Assembly (NCBI RefSeq): GCF_900112265.1
Contig: NZ_FOLO01000027.1
Coordinates: 1-64,000, forward strand
Reading direction: 5' to 3'
Origin: Pseudoalteromonas denitrificans DSM 6059
Lineage (GTDB): Bacteria; Pseudomonadota; Gammaproteobacteria; Enterobacterales; Alteromonadaceae
DNA length: 64,000 bases
Positions 1 to 7,081 of the stretch are shown piece by piece; position 1 is the first letter of the stretch; every line of letters starts with the position of its first letter. The position numbers and the translations under genes were made by a program. The notes under the pieces are model-generated. The model had not been told where the DNA came from. It searched no databases and was given only the letters and a program-made list of their open reading frames with translations.

Positions 1-263
1 TCCCATTCTGTATCACTATTTTTTGCTAAAGTTTTGAACAGTCTCATTAATATGCCTTTTCTTGACCAAAGAAGAAAACGACGATAAATGGTATTCCACA
101 ACCCAAAACATTCAGGTAAATCACGCCACGGACAGCCAACACGTAAGCGATAAAGTATTCCTTCTAGTGTTTGTCGATGTTCAAGCTTGTTATAAACTCT
201 ATCTTCAAGCAATATAGCTTTTAGTTTCGACCACAGCTCATCAGTGAGCATTAATCGGGGCAT
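1..263 (-). CDS. IS5 family transposase, N-terminal part
   Basis: This minus-strand frame starts with ATG at 263 and runs out of the window. It begins MPRLMLTDELWSKLKAILL and continues with RQTLEGILYRLRVGCPWRDLP and FGLWNTIYRRF. That is the DUF4096-type N-terminal domain of IS5/IS1031-like DDE transposases, which precedes the catalytic DDE domain; the catalytic part lies beyond the edge. No frameshift is seen in the visible part, so the element may be intact. In some relatives the transposase is split into two frames, which cannot be tested here. The start codon sits inside an inverted repeat (263-313). Confidence 0.85.
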   Translation of the reverse strand, partial: MPRLMLTDELWSKLKAILLEDRVYNKLEHRQTLEGILYRLRVGCPWRDLPECFGLWNTIYRRFLLWSRKGILMRLFKTLAKNSDTEW

Positions 264-313
264 GACAATCTCGTTTAGTTTGGTTTTGGCGAAGTGAATT
301 ATACGAGATTGTC
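263..313. repeat. 11-bp perfect inverted repeat at the transposase start
   Basis: GACAATCTCGT at 263-273 is matched by ACGAGATTGTC at 303-313, with 29 bases between. One arm touches the transposase ATG. The structure could be a hairpin limiting translation from read-through transcripts, or a transposase binding site. Which applies is not known. Confidence 0.6.
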
Positions 314-339
314 ACTTACGCACAAAATTCAAACAAAGA

Positions 340-1293
340 TCAACAGCCCCTAATAATATTTGCATCATAAATGGCTTTTGCTAATACACAATTGCGAGTA
401 TTTCCACTTGTTTGTTCTTCTATTACATCTAATATTTCTGTTGGCATTTGCCAGAATTTTGCAATCGTGAATGTTAATTCCGTAGCATATAAACTGATTA
501 AATTTTTAAAAGACTGAGAATTAGGGGGAACATCGGGGTCTACAAAGCTAAATGCTTCAACCATAACTTGAAAAATTACCATTTTTCCTAAATTCAAAAT
601 TAATCCAACAAAATAAGCCGTGGCTTCATCGACACTGTCAGGATTTGATTTAATAAGCGCTTTTGAATAAAGCGCCGTTTGTAAGCTGTGCTGCCATATT
701 TTACCGCCAAATTGTTTAAAATAAACATTCGTACTTGGAGTGATTTTTTTTATATAACTCAAAAGCACAGCTTCCATTAACCCCTTCGCACCCATATTCA
801 TAAATGCAGTTTTTAAATTTGTTACCTGATTTTCACTACGTTTGTAAATCGCACTATTAGCAGTTTTAATTACATCTGCGGCCATACTTGGCTCTTGCTC
901 AATAACTTCCAGTAACTTATTAATATCAAAGTCATCATTTTTTAACTCTGACATCAAAGTATTTACCGACGATGGCATTACAGGTAATTCATTTAATAAC
1001 ATACTTGGGGATAATAAAAGTAACTCAATCTTTTTAGATACAAAGTCACTAAAAGGATCTTGTATATTTTGTAGTTGTGATTCACCAAATAAATAATTAT
1101 GAAAATCAGTATCATGCGTATTTAATGGCATAACTTCCTTTTTTACTGATTTTGAAAGTGCTACTTTTTGTTCCAAATTTTCATTAAATGAATGTGATGT
1201 TCCAGTACGTGTACGTTCAAAATAATCTAAGTCGGCATGTTTATCTGATTTTGAAAAAGAAGGTAATACAGCGTTTAGAATACTTTCAAACAT
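340..1293 (-). CDS. HDOD domain protein, 3' end cut by IS
   Basis: The 317-residue frame has a variable N-terminal region (1-90) and an HDOD domain (about 95-310) recognisable by LLNELPVMPSSVNTLM, a run of hydrophobic helices and WQMPTEILDVIEEQ. HDOD proteins are non-catalytic HD relatives found in signalling networks, often near two-component systems or c-di-GMP enzymes. The start ATG at 1293 has a good AAGGA site. The last codons and the stop (340-342) lie in the end of the insertion sequence, so the final residues (RGC) are IS-encoded and the native C-terminus has been replaced. The domain is almost complete and the product may still fold; otherwise this is a recent pseudogene. Confidence 0.8.
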   Translation of the reverse strand: MFESILNAVLPSFSKSDKHADLDYFERTRTGTSHSFNENLEQKVALSKSVKKEVMPLNTHDTDFHNYLFGESQLQNIQDPFSDFVSKKIELLLLSPSMLLNELPVMPSSVNTLMSELKNDDFDINKLLEVIEQEPSMAADVIKTANSAIYKRSENQVTNLKTAFMNMGAKGLMEAVLLSYIKKITPSTNVYFKQFGGKIWQHSLQTALYSKALIKSNPDSVDEATAYFVGLILNLGKMVIFQVMVEAFSFVDPDVPPNSQSFKNLISLYATELTFTIAKFWQMPTEILDVIEEQTSGNTRNCVLAKAIYDANIIRGC

Positions 1294-1641
1294 AAATAAT
1301 ATTCCTTATATTTTTTATCACTGAAGATAATAATAGTCTTATTTTATTATTTATGAAAAATTATGATTAAATATCAAAGCCAATTTTAAACATATATCCC
1401 AACAAATTTAGCTGAAATAATACACACGAAATAGCATGATTTCGCTAAATGTCGTGGTTAACCAAGCAATGAATAAGTTATCCCCTTGAACTAAGCATTA
1501 AAAAACAAAGAGTTATAATTTTATGCTTTTGGTATTAAATTTGCCTATAGAGTTAGTCTTTTTATTTAAATGGAGATTTTTAATATCTATACTCAAATCA
1601 CTCCAAGCGGCAGAGTCCGATTGAAAATGACTTAAGCATAG
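1294..1641. other. Intergenic region, 348 bp
   Basis: No gene is seen. It separates the divergent HDOD and NorE-like genes. It contains a small palindrome (CGAAAT-AGCATG-ATTTCG, about 1429-1446), a loose inverted repeat with AAGCAT at 1493-1498 and ATGCTT at 1523-1528, and a solo copy of the dispersed repeat at 1588-1632. No clear FNR or NsrR box was found before the NorE-like gene. Confidence 0.5.
1588..1632 (+). repeat. Solo end of dispersed repeat (MITE-like)
   Basis: TATACTCAAATCACTCCAAG followed by GGCAGAGTCCGATTGAAA closely resembles the left end of the elements at 5625 and 53348 (TATACCC-AA-CC-TTCAAGATGCAGAGTTCAATTG). No matching inverted end is seen nearby, so this is a fragment. It ends about 10 bp before the GTG of the NorE-like gene, so it may supply part of that gene's leader. 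Confidence 0.6.
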
Positions 1642-2286
1642 GTGTTGATAATATTATTCATCATGAATTCATTATTAATAGCCCCTTTTTATTTAAATGG
1701 GTGTGGCAGTGTTATAAATGAGCCTGAAACGCGTAATAAAATACCAGGAAATCGTGCAATTTGGGTCGGGATTTTTGCTGAAATGACTGAATTTGCAATG
1801 TTTTTCATTGTATATTTTATTGCAAAAGCACATTATCCAGAACAATTTTCTCAAGGACCATTACATCTTAATACATTAGCAGGCACATTAAATACCATTG
1901 CTTTGATCACAAGTAGTTATTTTGTAGCAAAAGCATTGTTCGCAATACGACAAGGAAATAAAAACCAAAGTATCAAATGGTTATGGGCTGCAGTTTCAGC
2001 TGGTGTTTTATATTTAATGATAAAAATATGGGAGTATTATTGGAATTCATCTCATGGGATCCACAGCGATACAAACTCTTTTTATACTATGTATTATTAT
2101 ATGACGTTCAACCACTTACTCCATGTCGGCTGGGCCAGTGGTAGTTTATTATGGGCTATCAAGCAATTAAAATCAGGTTATTATACTCAAGAAAACCATG
2201 TTGGCTTAACAGCCATTGCAAGTTATTGGCACATGGTTGATCTTGCTTGGATCATCATTTTTCCACTTTTATATGTATTACGCTAA
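1642..2286 (+). CDS. NorE-like cytochrome oxidase subunit III family protein
   Basis: This is a 214-residue inner-membrane protein of the haem-copper oxidase subunit III family. It has about five hydrophobic helices, starting with RAIWVGIFAEMTEFAMFF (about 37-58), then around 78-100, 110-130, 150-170 and 190-213. The family-typical E in IKIWEYYW and the H in FNHLLHVGW are visible. Its short length and the following partner fit NorE, an accessory protein of nitric oxide reductase, rather than a full oxidase subunit III. The frame starts at GTG 1642 after AGCATAGG; ATG 1663 is an alternative without a better ribosome site. The next gene follows after 10 bp. No norC/norB genes or oxidase subunits I/II lie in the window. 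Confidence 0.75.
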   Translation: MLIILFIMNSLLIAPFYLNGCGSVINEPETRNKIPGNRAIWVGIFAEMTEFAMFFIVYFIAKAHYPEQFSQGPLHLNTLAGTLNTIALITSSYFVAKALFAIRQGNKNQSIKWLWAAVSAGVLYLMIKIWEYYWNSSHGIHSDTNSFYTMYYYMTFNHLLHVGWASGSLLWAIKQLKSGYYTQENHVGLTAIASYWHMVDLAWIIIFPLLYVLR

Positions 2287-2296
2287 GGTCACTAAA

Positions 2297-2584
2297 ATGT
2301 TTAATTTAAATAGACTGGATATCTCATGGATTATTTTAATGCTTATTACACTTGCAAACGCCTTCATTGCAGAGACTGCTGATCCACATATATTTATCAC
2401 TGCTGTTATTTGTTTTTCAATTGCCTATAAAGGACGAAGAGTCATGGATCATTTTATGGAGTTAAACTACGCAAATAAAACGATTGCACTTTTAATGCGT
2501 AGTTATTTTTATATATTTCCTCTTCTCATATTTTTGACTGATATGTTTTCTGAGCAATTAGCAGAACTCACATCATTAACTTAA
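2297..2584 (+). CDS. NorF-like small membrane protein
   Basis: A protein of about 95 residues starts at ATG 2297, preceded by AAGGT. The longer open frame back to 2216 overlaps the previous gene and lacks a ribosome site. It has three hydrophobic segments: WIILMLITLANAFIAE, FITAVICFSIAYKGRRVMDHFM and YFYIFPLLIFLTDMF. This matches the small subunit-IV/NorF type that follows norE in denitrification clusters. Its place 10 bp behind the NorE-like gene supports one operon. The exact role of NorF is poorly known; it probably helps assembly or function of nitric oxide reductase. The assignment rests on size, topology and neighbour. Confidence 0.6.
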   Translation: MFNLNRLDISWIILMLITLANAFIAETADPHIFITAVICFSIAYKGRRVMDHFMELNYANKTIALLMRSYFYIFPLLIFLTDMFSEQLAELTSLT

Positions 2585-2626
2585 AGCTATGTCATTTATT
2601 ATTATACTGAGCTGAAACCATAAAAA

Positions 2627-2660
2627 TGGGAGCAAGTATATTTTTTGAACTTGATCCCAT
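2627..2660. terminator. Hairpin after the norEF-like pair
   Basis: TGGGAGCAAG and CTTGATCCCA form a 9-of-10 stem around an AT-rich loop, about 45 bp after the NorF-like stop. No T-run follows on the plus strand, so it would be a weak terminator or an RNA-end stabiliser. Confidence 0.35.
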
Positions 2661-2780
2661 CAGTTAATTGCAATGATACTGCACTTTAGTATAGAGGTTA
2701 TTTATCTTTCACACTCTTGCACCTTTAATGCGCATTAAAAAAATAAACTGCGTATTCAGATATTAATCAGTTAAATCGTT

Positions 2781-3518
2781 TCAATAATAAGTCAAACTAT
2801 CTTCAAAATTTTGATCTAACTCTTCAAATAAATTATTTATATTTTGATCAAGCTGGTCTACTTTATTTTTATCATCCTCAGAGAGTGTGTTATAACTAGA
2901 CTGTAAAATATTATCAATCTTTTCAAAGAGCTTATTTGCTTGCTGTGTATTTTCATCACTATCTAAATTATCAAATAATGCATTAAGTGATTCATTTAAG
3001 CCTTTTAACTCATTTTTTTGCTGTGAACTCAACTTTGAAGTTAATAAGCCTTCCCTTTGAGAAAATAAACCATCAAGTTCTTCATTTATTTGAGTTTCAA
3101 AACCTTTATTTTCAACTTCTAATAAATCATTAATTTTGAGATCTAAATTAGCTAATGTTTCTTGTTCTTTTGGTGTCAGTGACTTTTCAGCAGAAGTGAA
3201 TATTTCATCTATTTTATCAAATAAGGCATTAATGGTTTTATCTTGGGCAGGGCTTAATTCCTGTTTTTCGAACAACTCATCTAGTTTTTTATAACTTGTA
3301 TCTAACTCCTTTTTTTGCTCCGAAGATAAATGTGTCATATATATATTATCGACTTTATCAAAGAGTGAATCTATTTGTTGCGTCACTTTACCTGCTTCAG
3401 AAATATTTGGTTTATCTGCAATTGACTTAACATTATTTGATTGCGTAGTCTGTGAGTCAGATTGAACTGACTTAACATTGTGTTGTGGTGCAATAACAGC
3501 TTGGTTTTGAATTTTCAT
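2781..3518 (-). CDS. Four-repeat coiled-coil protein, unknown function
   Basis: The 245-residue protein matches no family I recognise. Residues 1-45 are polar, Q/S/N-rich and lack a signal peptide. Residues 49-240 are four degenerate repeats of about 48 residues (49-94, 95-146, 147-194, 195-240). Each has an LFxKID-type start, an LS-xx-QK or LS-xx-DK turn, and a second amphipathic helix ending in LFE or LFD. It is acidic and should be almost fully helical, probably cytoplasmic or exported by a non-Sec route. The start has a good GGAAATAATA spacing. It lies directly behind the RstA/RstB-like genes on the same strand, and an RstA-box-like site sits between them, so it may be a target of that system. 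Confidence 0.7.
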   Translation of the reverse strand: MKIQNQAVIAPQHNVKSVQSDSQTTQSNNVKSIADKPNISEAGKVTQQIDSLFDKVDNIYMTHLSSEQKKELDTSYKKLDELFEKQELSPAQDKTINALFDKIDEIFTSAEKSLTPKEQETLANLDLKINDLLEVENKGFETQINEELDGLFSQREGLLTSKLSSQQKNELKGLNESLNALFDNLDSDENTQQANKLFEKIDNILQSSYNTLSEDDKNKVDQLDQNINNLFEELDQNFEDSLTYY

Positions 3519-3585
3519 TATTATTTCCGAAGATATTTTAGATGCTTAAATTACCTACAGATTATCAATAAAATTAGGGGTTGAG

Positions 3586-3599
3586 TGTATCCATTTGTA
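3586..3599 (-). promoter_or_regulatory. RstA-box-like site before the repeat protein
   Basis: On the minus strand this reads TACA-AATGGA-TACA inside GATACAAATGGATACACTC. The spacing equals that of the E. coli RstA box (TACATNTNGTTACA). It lies 68-81 bp upstream of the repeat-protein start and just after the kinase stop. A second site with the same spacing is at 11569. The link to the neighbouring response regulator is inferred. Confidence 0.4.
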
Positions 3600-3609
3600 T
3601 CGCTATTTA

Positions 3610-4893
3610 TCATTTTGGTAATGATATTTTAAAACATGCTCCCCCTAATTCACCTTCAATAACTCTGATATTGCCTTTATGTTTATTAATAATAGATGCC
3701 ACGATAGCCAAACCTAACCCACAGCCGCCAGAGTCTCTAGATCGACTTGGGTCTAGCCGTGTAAAAGGCTCAAAAATACGGTCCGTTTTACCTGGCGGAA
3801 TACCTACACCATCATCCTGAATTAGAATTACAACATTGAAGTTATTTGAAAGGATCTGTATTTTGCATTTGCTACTTGCAAAACGTCCTGCATTTCGCAA
3901 TAAATTAATTAACATACGTTTAACTAAATTCTTATCACCTTTAAAGTAAATTTCTTCCCTTGATTGAAATTCAAATAACATTTGATTATAAAAATGTTCA
4001 ACCTGACCTATTGCACTTAAACATAATTCATTTAGGTTTATATCTTCATTTTGAATTGCTGATTCAGTGTCTTTAATTCTGGCATAATATAAAAGCTCTT
4101 TAACCAGCTTATCTAAATCGGCAAGGGAGTCATGCATACTTTTACGTAAACTTCCTTGTTCACTCTCAGGTGTATCTTCTAACATTTCTAATGCAAATTG
4201 AATTCGGGCCATAGGGCTTCTAAATTCATGCGCGACCCCATGCAGTAAATCTCTTTGTAAAATCAGCCTAGTCTCATTTTTATCATAGGTTTTAATAATT
4301 AAGTTTTGTAACTCTTTAAGGTGATCATATATATCAACATTATTTTGATTAAAATCAAAAGGCAGATTTAAGACAGTTTGTGTTATTTTCTTACGCTGAT
4401 TTTCAGTATGTGATAAATATAAAAATGCCAAACAGATATTTATTAAAATGGCACATGTCCAGCTAAACCAGTCCGCAATAAAGGTCATCCAATTATTAAA
4501 TGGTATAGGCCCTAATTCAACAATATACTCATCATCTAATGGGTAATACACCATAGCGGTCTCTAAGTCTAATAATCCAGATTGTGATTGTTTAAGCTTT
4601 AATAAGTTAAAGTTTTCCTGTGATAAGTTACCTGAATTACGTGATGAAACAATACATTGGGCTTTATATTGCGCTCCCAAGGTTATAGCTTTATTTTGCC
4701 ACAATGTATTGTCACTTTGATAAAACTCATCTTTTAAATCTTCTTTAGCAAGCAATAAATAATCAGTGTATTTATTTAGCAGATAGTTTTCTAAGGGGTA
4801 ATAAACATGAGTATCTAATAGACTCGCTACCACTAAGTTTATGAATAACATGACTGAAATAATAACTGATGTCTTTTTATTGCTAATTAGCAA
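3610..4893 (-). CDS. Sensor histidine kinase, RstB-like
   Basis: This 427-residue inner-membrane kinase is the likely partner of the response regulator whose 3' end it overlaps by 11 bp. Helix 1 is about 9-28 and helix 2 about 143-161, enclosing a periplasmic sensor loop of about 115 residues that I cannot assign to a ligand. The HisKA H-box is VAHEFRSPMARIQ with phospho-acceptor His222. The ATPase domain shows the N-box (LINLLRNAGRF, about 328-338), DDGVGI (360-365) and GLGLA (392-396). The layout matches RstB/CpxA/EnvZ-type kinases. Specific similarity to RstB is judged mainly from the paired regulator. Confidence 0.85.
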   Translation of the reverse strand: MLISNKKTSVIISVMLFINLVVASLLDTHVYYPLENYLLNKYTDYLLLAKEDLKDEFYQSDNTLWQNKAITLGAQYKAQCIVSSRNSGNLSQENFNLLKLKQSQSGLLDLETAMVYYPLDDEYIVELGPIPFNNWMTFIADWFSWTCAILINICLAFLYLSHTENQRKKITQTVLNLPFDFNQNNVDIYDHLKELQNLIIKTYDKNETRLILQRDLLHGVAHEFRSPMARIQFALEMLEDTPESEQGSLRKSMHDSLADLDKLVKELLYYARIKDTESAIQNEDINLNELCLSAIGQVEHFYNQMLFEFQSREEIYFKGDKNLVKRMLINLLRNAGRFASSKCKIQILSNNFNVVILIQDDGVGIPPGKTDRIFEPFTRLDPSRSRDSGGCGLGLAIVASIINKHKGNIRVIEGELGGACFKISLPK

Positions 4894-5602
4894 GTAAATA
4901 ACCTTTGTTTCTAATTGTTTTAATTATTTGAGGCTCTTTTGGGTCATCTCCAAGTTTTTTTCTTAATCGCGATATTCTTAAATCAATAGAACGATCAAAA
5001 CCATCAAATTCGAGTCTGAAAATTTCTAAATGTAGTTGATCGCGGGAAATGATATTGCCAGCATTTAGTGCTAAAACCCATAACAAATCAAATTCAGCAC
5101 TAGTAAGAGAAATATCTAACCCCTGATAAGTGACGATGCGTTTGCGTGCATCAATAATCAATTCACCAGAATTAACAGTTTTAATATCTTGTTGAGAGAA
5201 TTTATTTAAATTAGATTGTCGTCTAAGCTGTGCACGTATATGTGCTAAAAGAACTCTTGGCTTTATTGGCTTACATAAATAATCATCAGCACCCACTTCT
5301 AAACCTGTGACTTCATCAATATCATCATTTAAGGCGGTCAGCATAATGATAGGACCACTAAAGTCATCTCTTGCTTGACGACAAATGGTTAATCCATCAA
5401 CACCAGGTAACATTAAATCTAATACGATTAAATCAGGTTGATATTTTAAGATACTTTTAACTGCATCCTCACCGTTATGCTCTACTTCAACTTGATATCC
5501 ATTCATTGAAAGAAATTGCTTAATCAAAGAGGTCAGCTCAACATCATCATCTATTAATAGTATTTTTTCACTTTCTGTCATAGAGACATTCAACTTATTC
5601 AT
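4883..5602 (-). CDS. OmpR-family response regulator, RstA-like
   Basis: The 239-residue protein has a receiver domain with acidic residues DDD at 18-20, phospho-acceptor Asp62 in VLDLMLPG, and Lys111 in CKPIKP. A winged-helix DNA-binding domain follows (about 145-238, ending in IRNKGYLLAN). The order ICRQARDDFSGPIIMLTAL resembles E. coli RstA. It is the first gene of a two-gene operon with its kinase. Met8 (MTESEKILLIDDD) is an equally possible start; neither has a clear ribosome site. OmpR-family regulators bind direct repeats, and two TACA-N6-TACA sites are present in the window. Confidence 0.88.
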   Translation of the reverse strand: MNKLNVSMTESEKILLIDDDVELTSLIKQFLSMNGYQVEVEHNGEDAVKSILKYQPDLIVLDLMLPGVDGLTICRQARDDFSGPIIMLTALNDDIDEVTGLEVGADDYLCKPIKPRVLLAHIRAQLRRQSNLNKFSQQDIKTVNSGELIIDARKRIVTYQGLDISLTSAEFDLLWVLALNAGNIISRDQLHLEIFRLEFDGFDRSIDLRISRLRKKLGDDPKEPQIIKTIRNKGYLLAN

Positions 5603-5624
5603 ATTTGGTTAAATGGATAATAGC

Positions 5625-5953
5625 GATATACCCAAACCACTTCAAGATGCAGAGTTCAATTGGAATTAGAAGTGCTATAGACACAGGTTGTTATTTTGCA
5701 AACATAACCTAAGTACCTCTATCCATGAAAGCAAGACATTGATTAAAAAGGATTCTTTGTCCCTTTAAAAATCAATAATATGCCATAAGCATCTCTAAAC
5801 CAATTCAGCATTGACTACTGAGAAAATCATGCTCATTGTTACCAACATATATGTTGGCGCATCTTTTTTAAGAATAACGATAAAAAAGGTGCGCCTGAAA
5901 CATTAATGACTCAGTAGCCCTAAATGCTCATTTTAAAGTCGCTTGGATATACC
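5625..5953. repeat. MITE-like element with inverted ends and nested palindromes
   Basis: The left end is GATATACCCAAACCACTTCA (5625 on). The right end (TTTTAAAGTCGCTTGGATAT, 5931 on) is its imperfect inverse. Inside are a perfect 16-bp palindrome CCAACATATATGTTGG (5842-5857) and a long hairpin, GGCGCATCTTTTTTA / TAAAAAAGGTGCGCC (5856-5870 and 5881-5895). TACTGAG/CTCAGTA flank this core. No protein gene lies inside. Related ends occur at 1588, 46545 and 53348, so this is a dispersed non-autonomous family. It fills the gap between the two-component operon and the lipoprotein gene. Confidence 0.6.
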
Positions 5954-5996
5954 ATCAAAACATATTCAATGGCATAACACTCACTAACAAATGGCA

Positions 5997-6350
5997 TTAA
6001 CTATTTTTTATACATTGTAAAAACATAATTTCATTAAACTGACGCGCAAATTGGTACCTTAAACGTTTTTCTTTTTTATCATCTGCCGATTTAAAAACAT
6101 CTCCTGTCCCTTTCATTGCTTTAAGGCCACATCGATTTTTAAGTTTATCAAAATTTTTATTTTCAAAACCTGGAATCGTCTGTTTTCGACCAAGCGTCAT
6201 ATAAAGCCTATAATCTGAGTGTGATTTTGCAAAATCAACGGCCTGCATTACCTTACTCAAACTATCCGATGGCTCATTTTTAATTGGCTTTGATATCTCA
6301 GTACCACAACCAGCTAGCATAACCACTAAAAAGGCGACATATTTTTTCAT
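5997..6350 (-). CDS. Small lipoprotein, translationally coupled to the protease gene
   Basis: The 117-residue precursor starts MKKYVAFLVVMLAGCG, a short signal with lipobox LAGC, so it should be lipidated at Cys15. The mature part is basic and polar with two cysteines near the middle and C-terminus (NRCGLKAM, FLQCIKNS) that could form a disulfide. I recognise no family. Its ATG overlaps the protease-gene stop by 4 bp (ATGA), which implies coupled translation. It may be a chaperone, inhibitor or localisation factor for the protease, but that rests on position only. Confidence 0.7.
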   Translation of the reverse strand: MKKYVAFLVVMLAGCGTEISKPIKNEPSDSLSKVMQAVDFAKSHSDYRLYMTLGRKQTIPGFENKNFDKLKNRCGLKAMKGTGDVFKSADDKKEKRLRYQFARQFNEIMFLQCIKNS

Positions 6351-7081
6351 TTCATTATTCCTTTAAATCTAGCCCTGCCAAGACCAATGAATAATAAGCT
6401 TAATAAAAACCCTAAACTTCCACCAGATGACTTTTTACTCTCATCAGTTGTTGATTTCTTTTGTACTGTAATAGAAACGCTACCTGAGCTAATACCTTGA
6501 TTTGTATCTGTCACTTGATAAGTCAAAGTTTCAGCGCCAGTAAAGCCCGCTTTTGGTGTATAAACCAGTTTGTTATCTGATATTGAAATTTTTCCCGTGC
6601 CGGTGTAATTAAAACTTTTTACTGTGAGGGTATCATTATCTATATCGGTGTCATTTGATAAGACATCAATTACATTGGCAGATGACCCTTGTATCACACT
6701 TACAGTATCCGCTTTTGCTATGGGTAAATCATTAATAGAAGACACCTGAACTTTAATAACAAAAGCATCGCTTTTGAGCTCACCTTTTTTGGCCTGTGCA
6801 TTAATAGTCAATAAACCATTAAAATTAGCTAATGGCGTTATTTTTAATCCGTCAAATGTATAATTGTCACCGGATTTAACCTCTAAACTATCAACTGTTA
6901 AATTATTGGAAAAGACCAAATCAGATGCTTTTAGCGTAATACTGGTGTCTTCAGCAAAAGTTAATTCTTTTTGTCCTGTAAATATAGGCTTCGAATTAAT
7001 AGTTACATCAGCATTAATTTGAAAATCTCCCTTGTTAATCGCAAAGAAAATATTGTCACTACATTTTACTTTTACTCTCGC
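6347..7081 (-). pseudogene. 3' part of frameshifted metalloprotease (Big_9, GlyGly-CTERM)
   Basis: This frame continues the protease at 7072-8916 after a one-base shift. From 7081 it reads ARVKVKCSDNIFFAINKGDF, the usual end of the reprolysin-associated Ig-like domain. It continues through a Big_9/cadherin-like domain (KADTVSVIQGSSANVIDVL, then LTYQVTDTNQG) to a C-terminal GlyGly-CTERM tail: SSGGSLGFLLSLLFIGLG, then RARFKG. Such tails mark type II secreted proteins that rhombosortase processes at the cell surface. An internal ATG at 6919 gives a 190-residue open frame, but no ribosome site supports it. This part is expressed only if the frameshift is suppressed or is a sequencing error. Confidence 0.8.

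Larger units (their letters stand above)
1..350 (-). mobile_element. IS5-type insertion sequence, right end (partial)
   Basis: The first 350 bases carry the 5' part of a transposase reading out of the left edge, followed by a noncoding end. The outer boundary is probably near position 350, where CAGCCCC meets TAATAA. On the minus strand this reads TTA|GGGGCTGTTGATC, as expected for an IS5-family end beside a TTA-like target. The left end lies outside the window, so the paired terminal repeat and target duplication cannot be checked. The boundary is inferred. Confidence 0.7.

Noticed and set aside
3610..3820. Plus-strand open frame with many prolines inside the kinase gene
   Set aside because: It is the antisense shadow of the histidine kinase ATPase domain.
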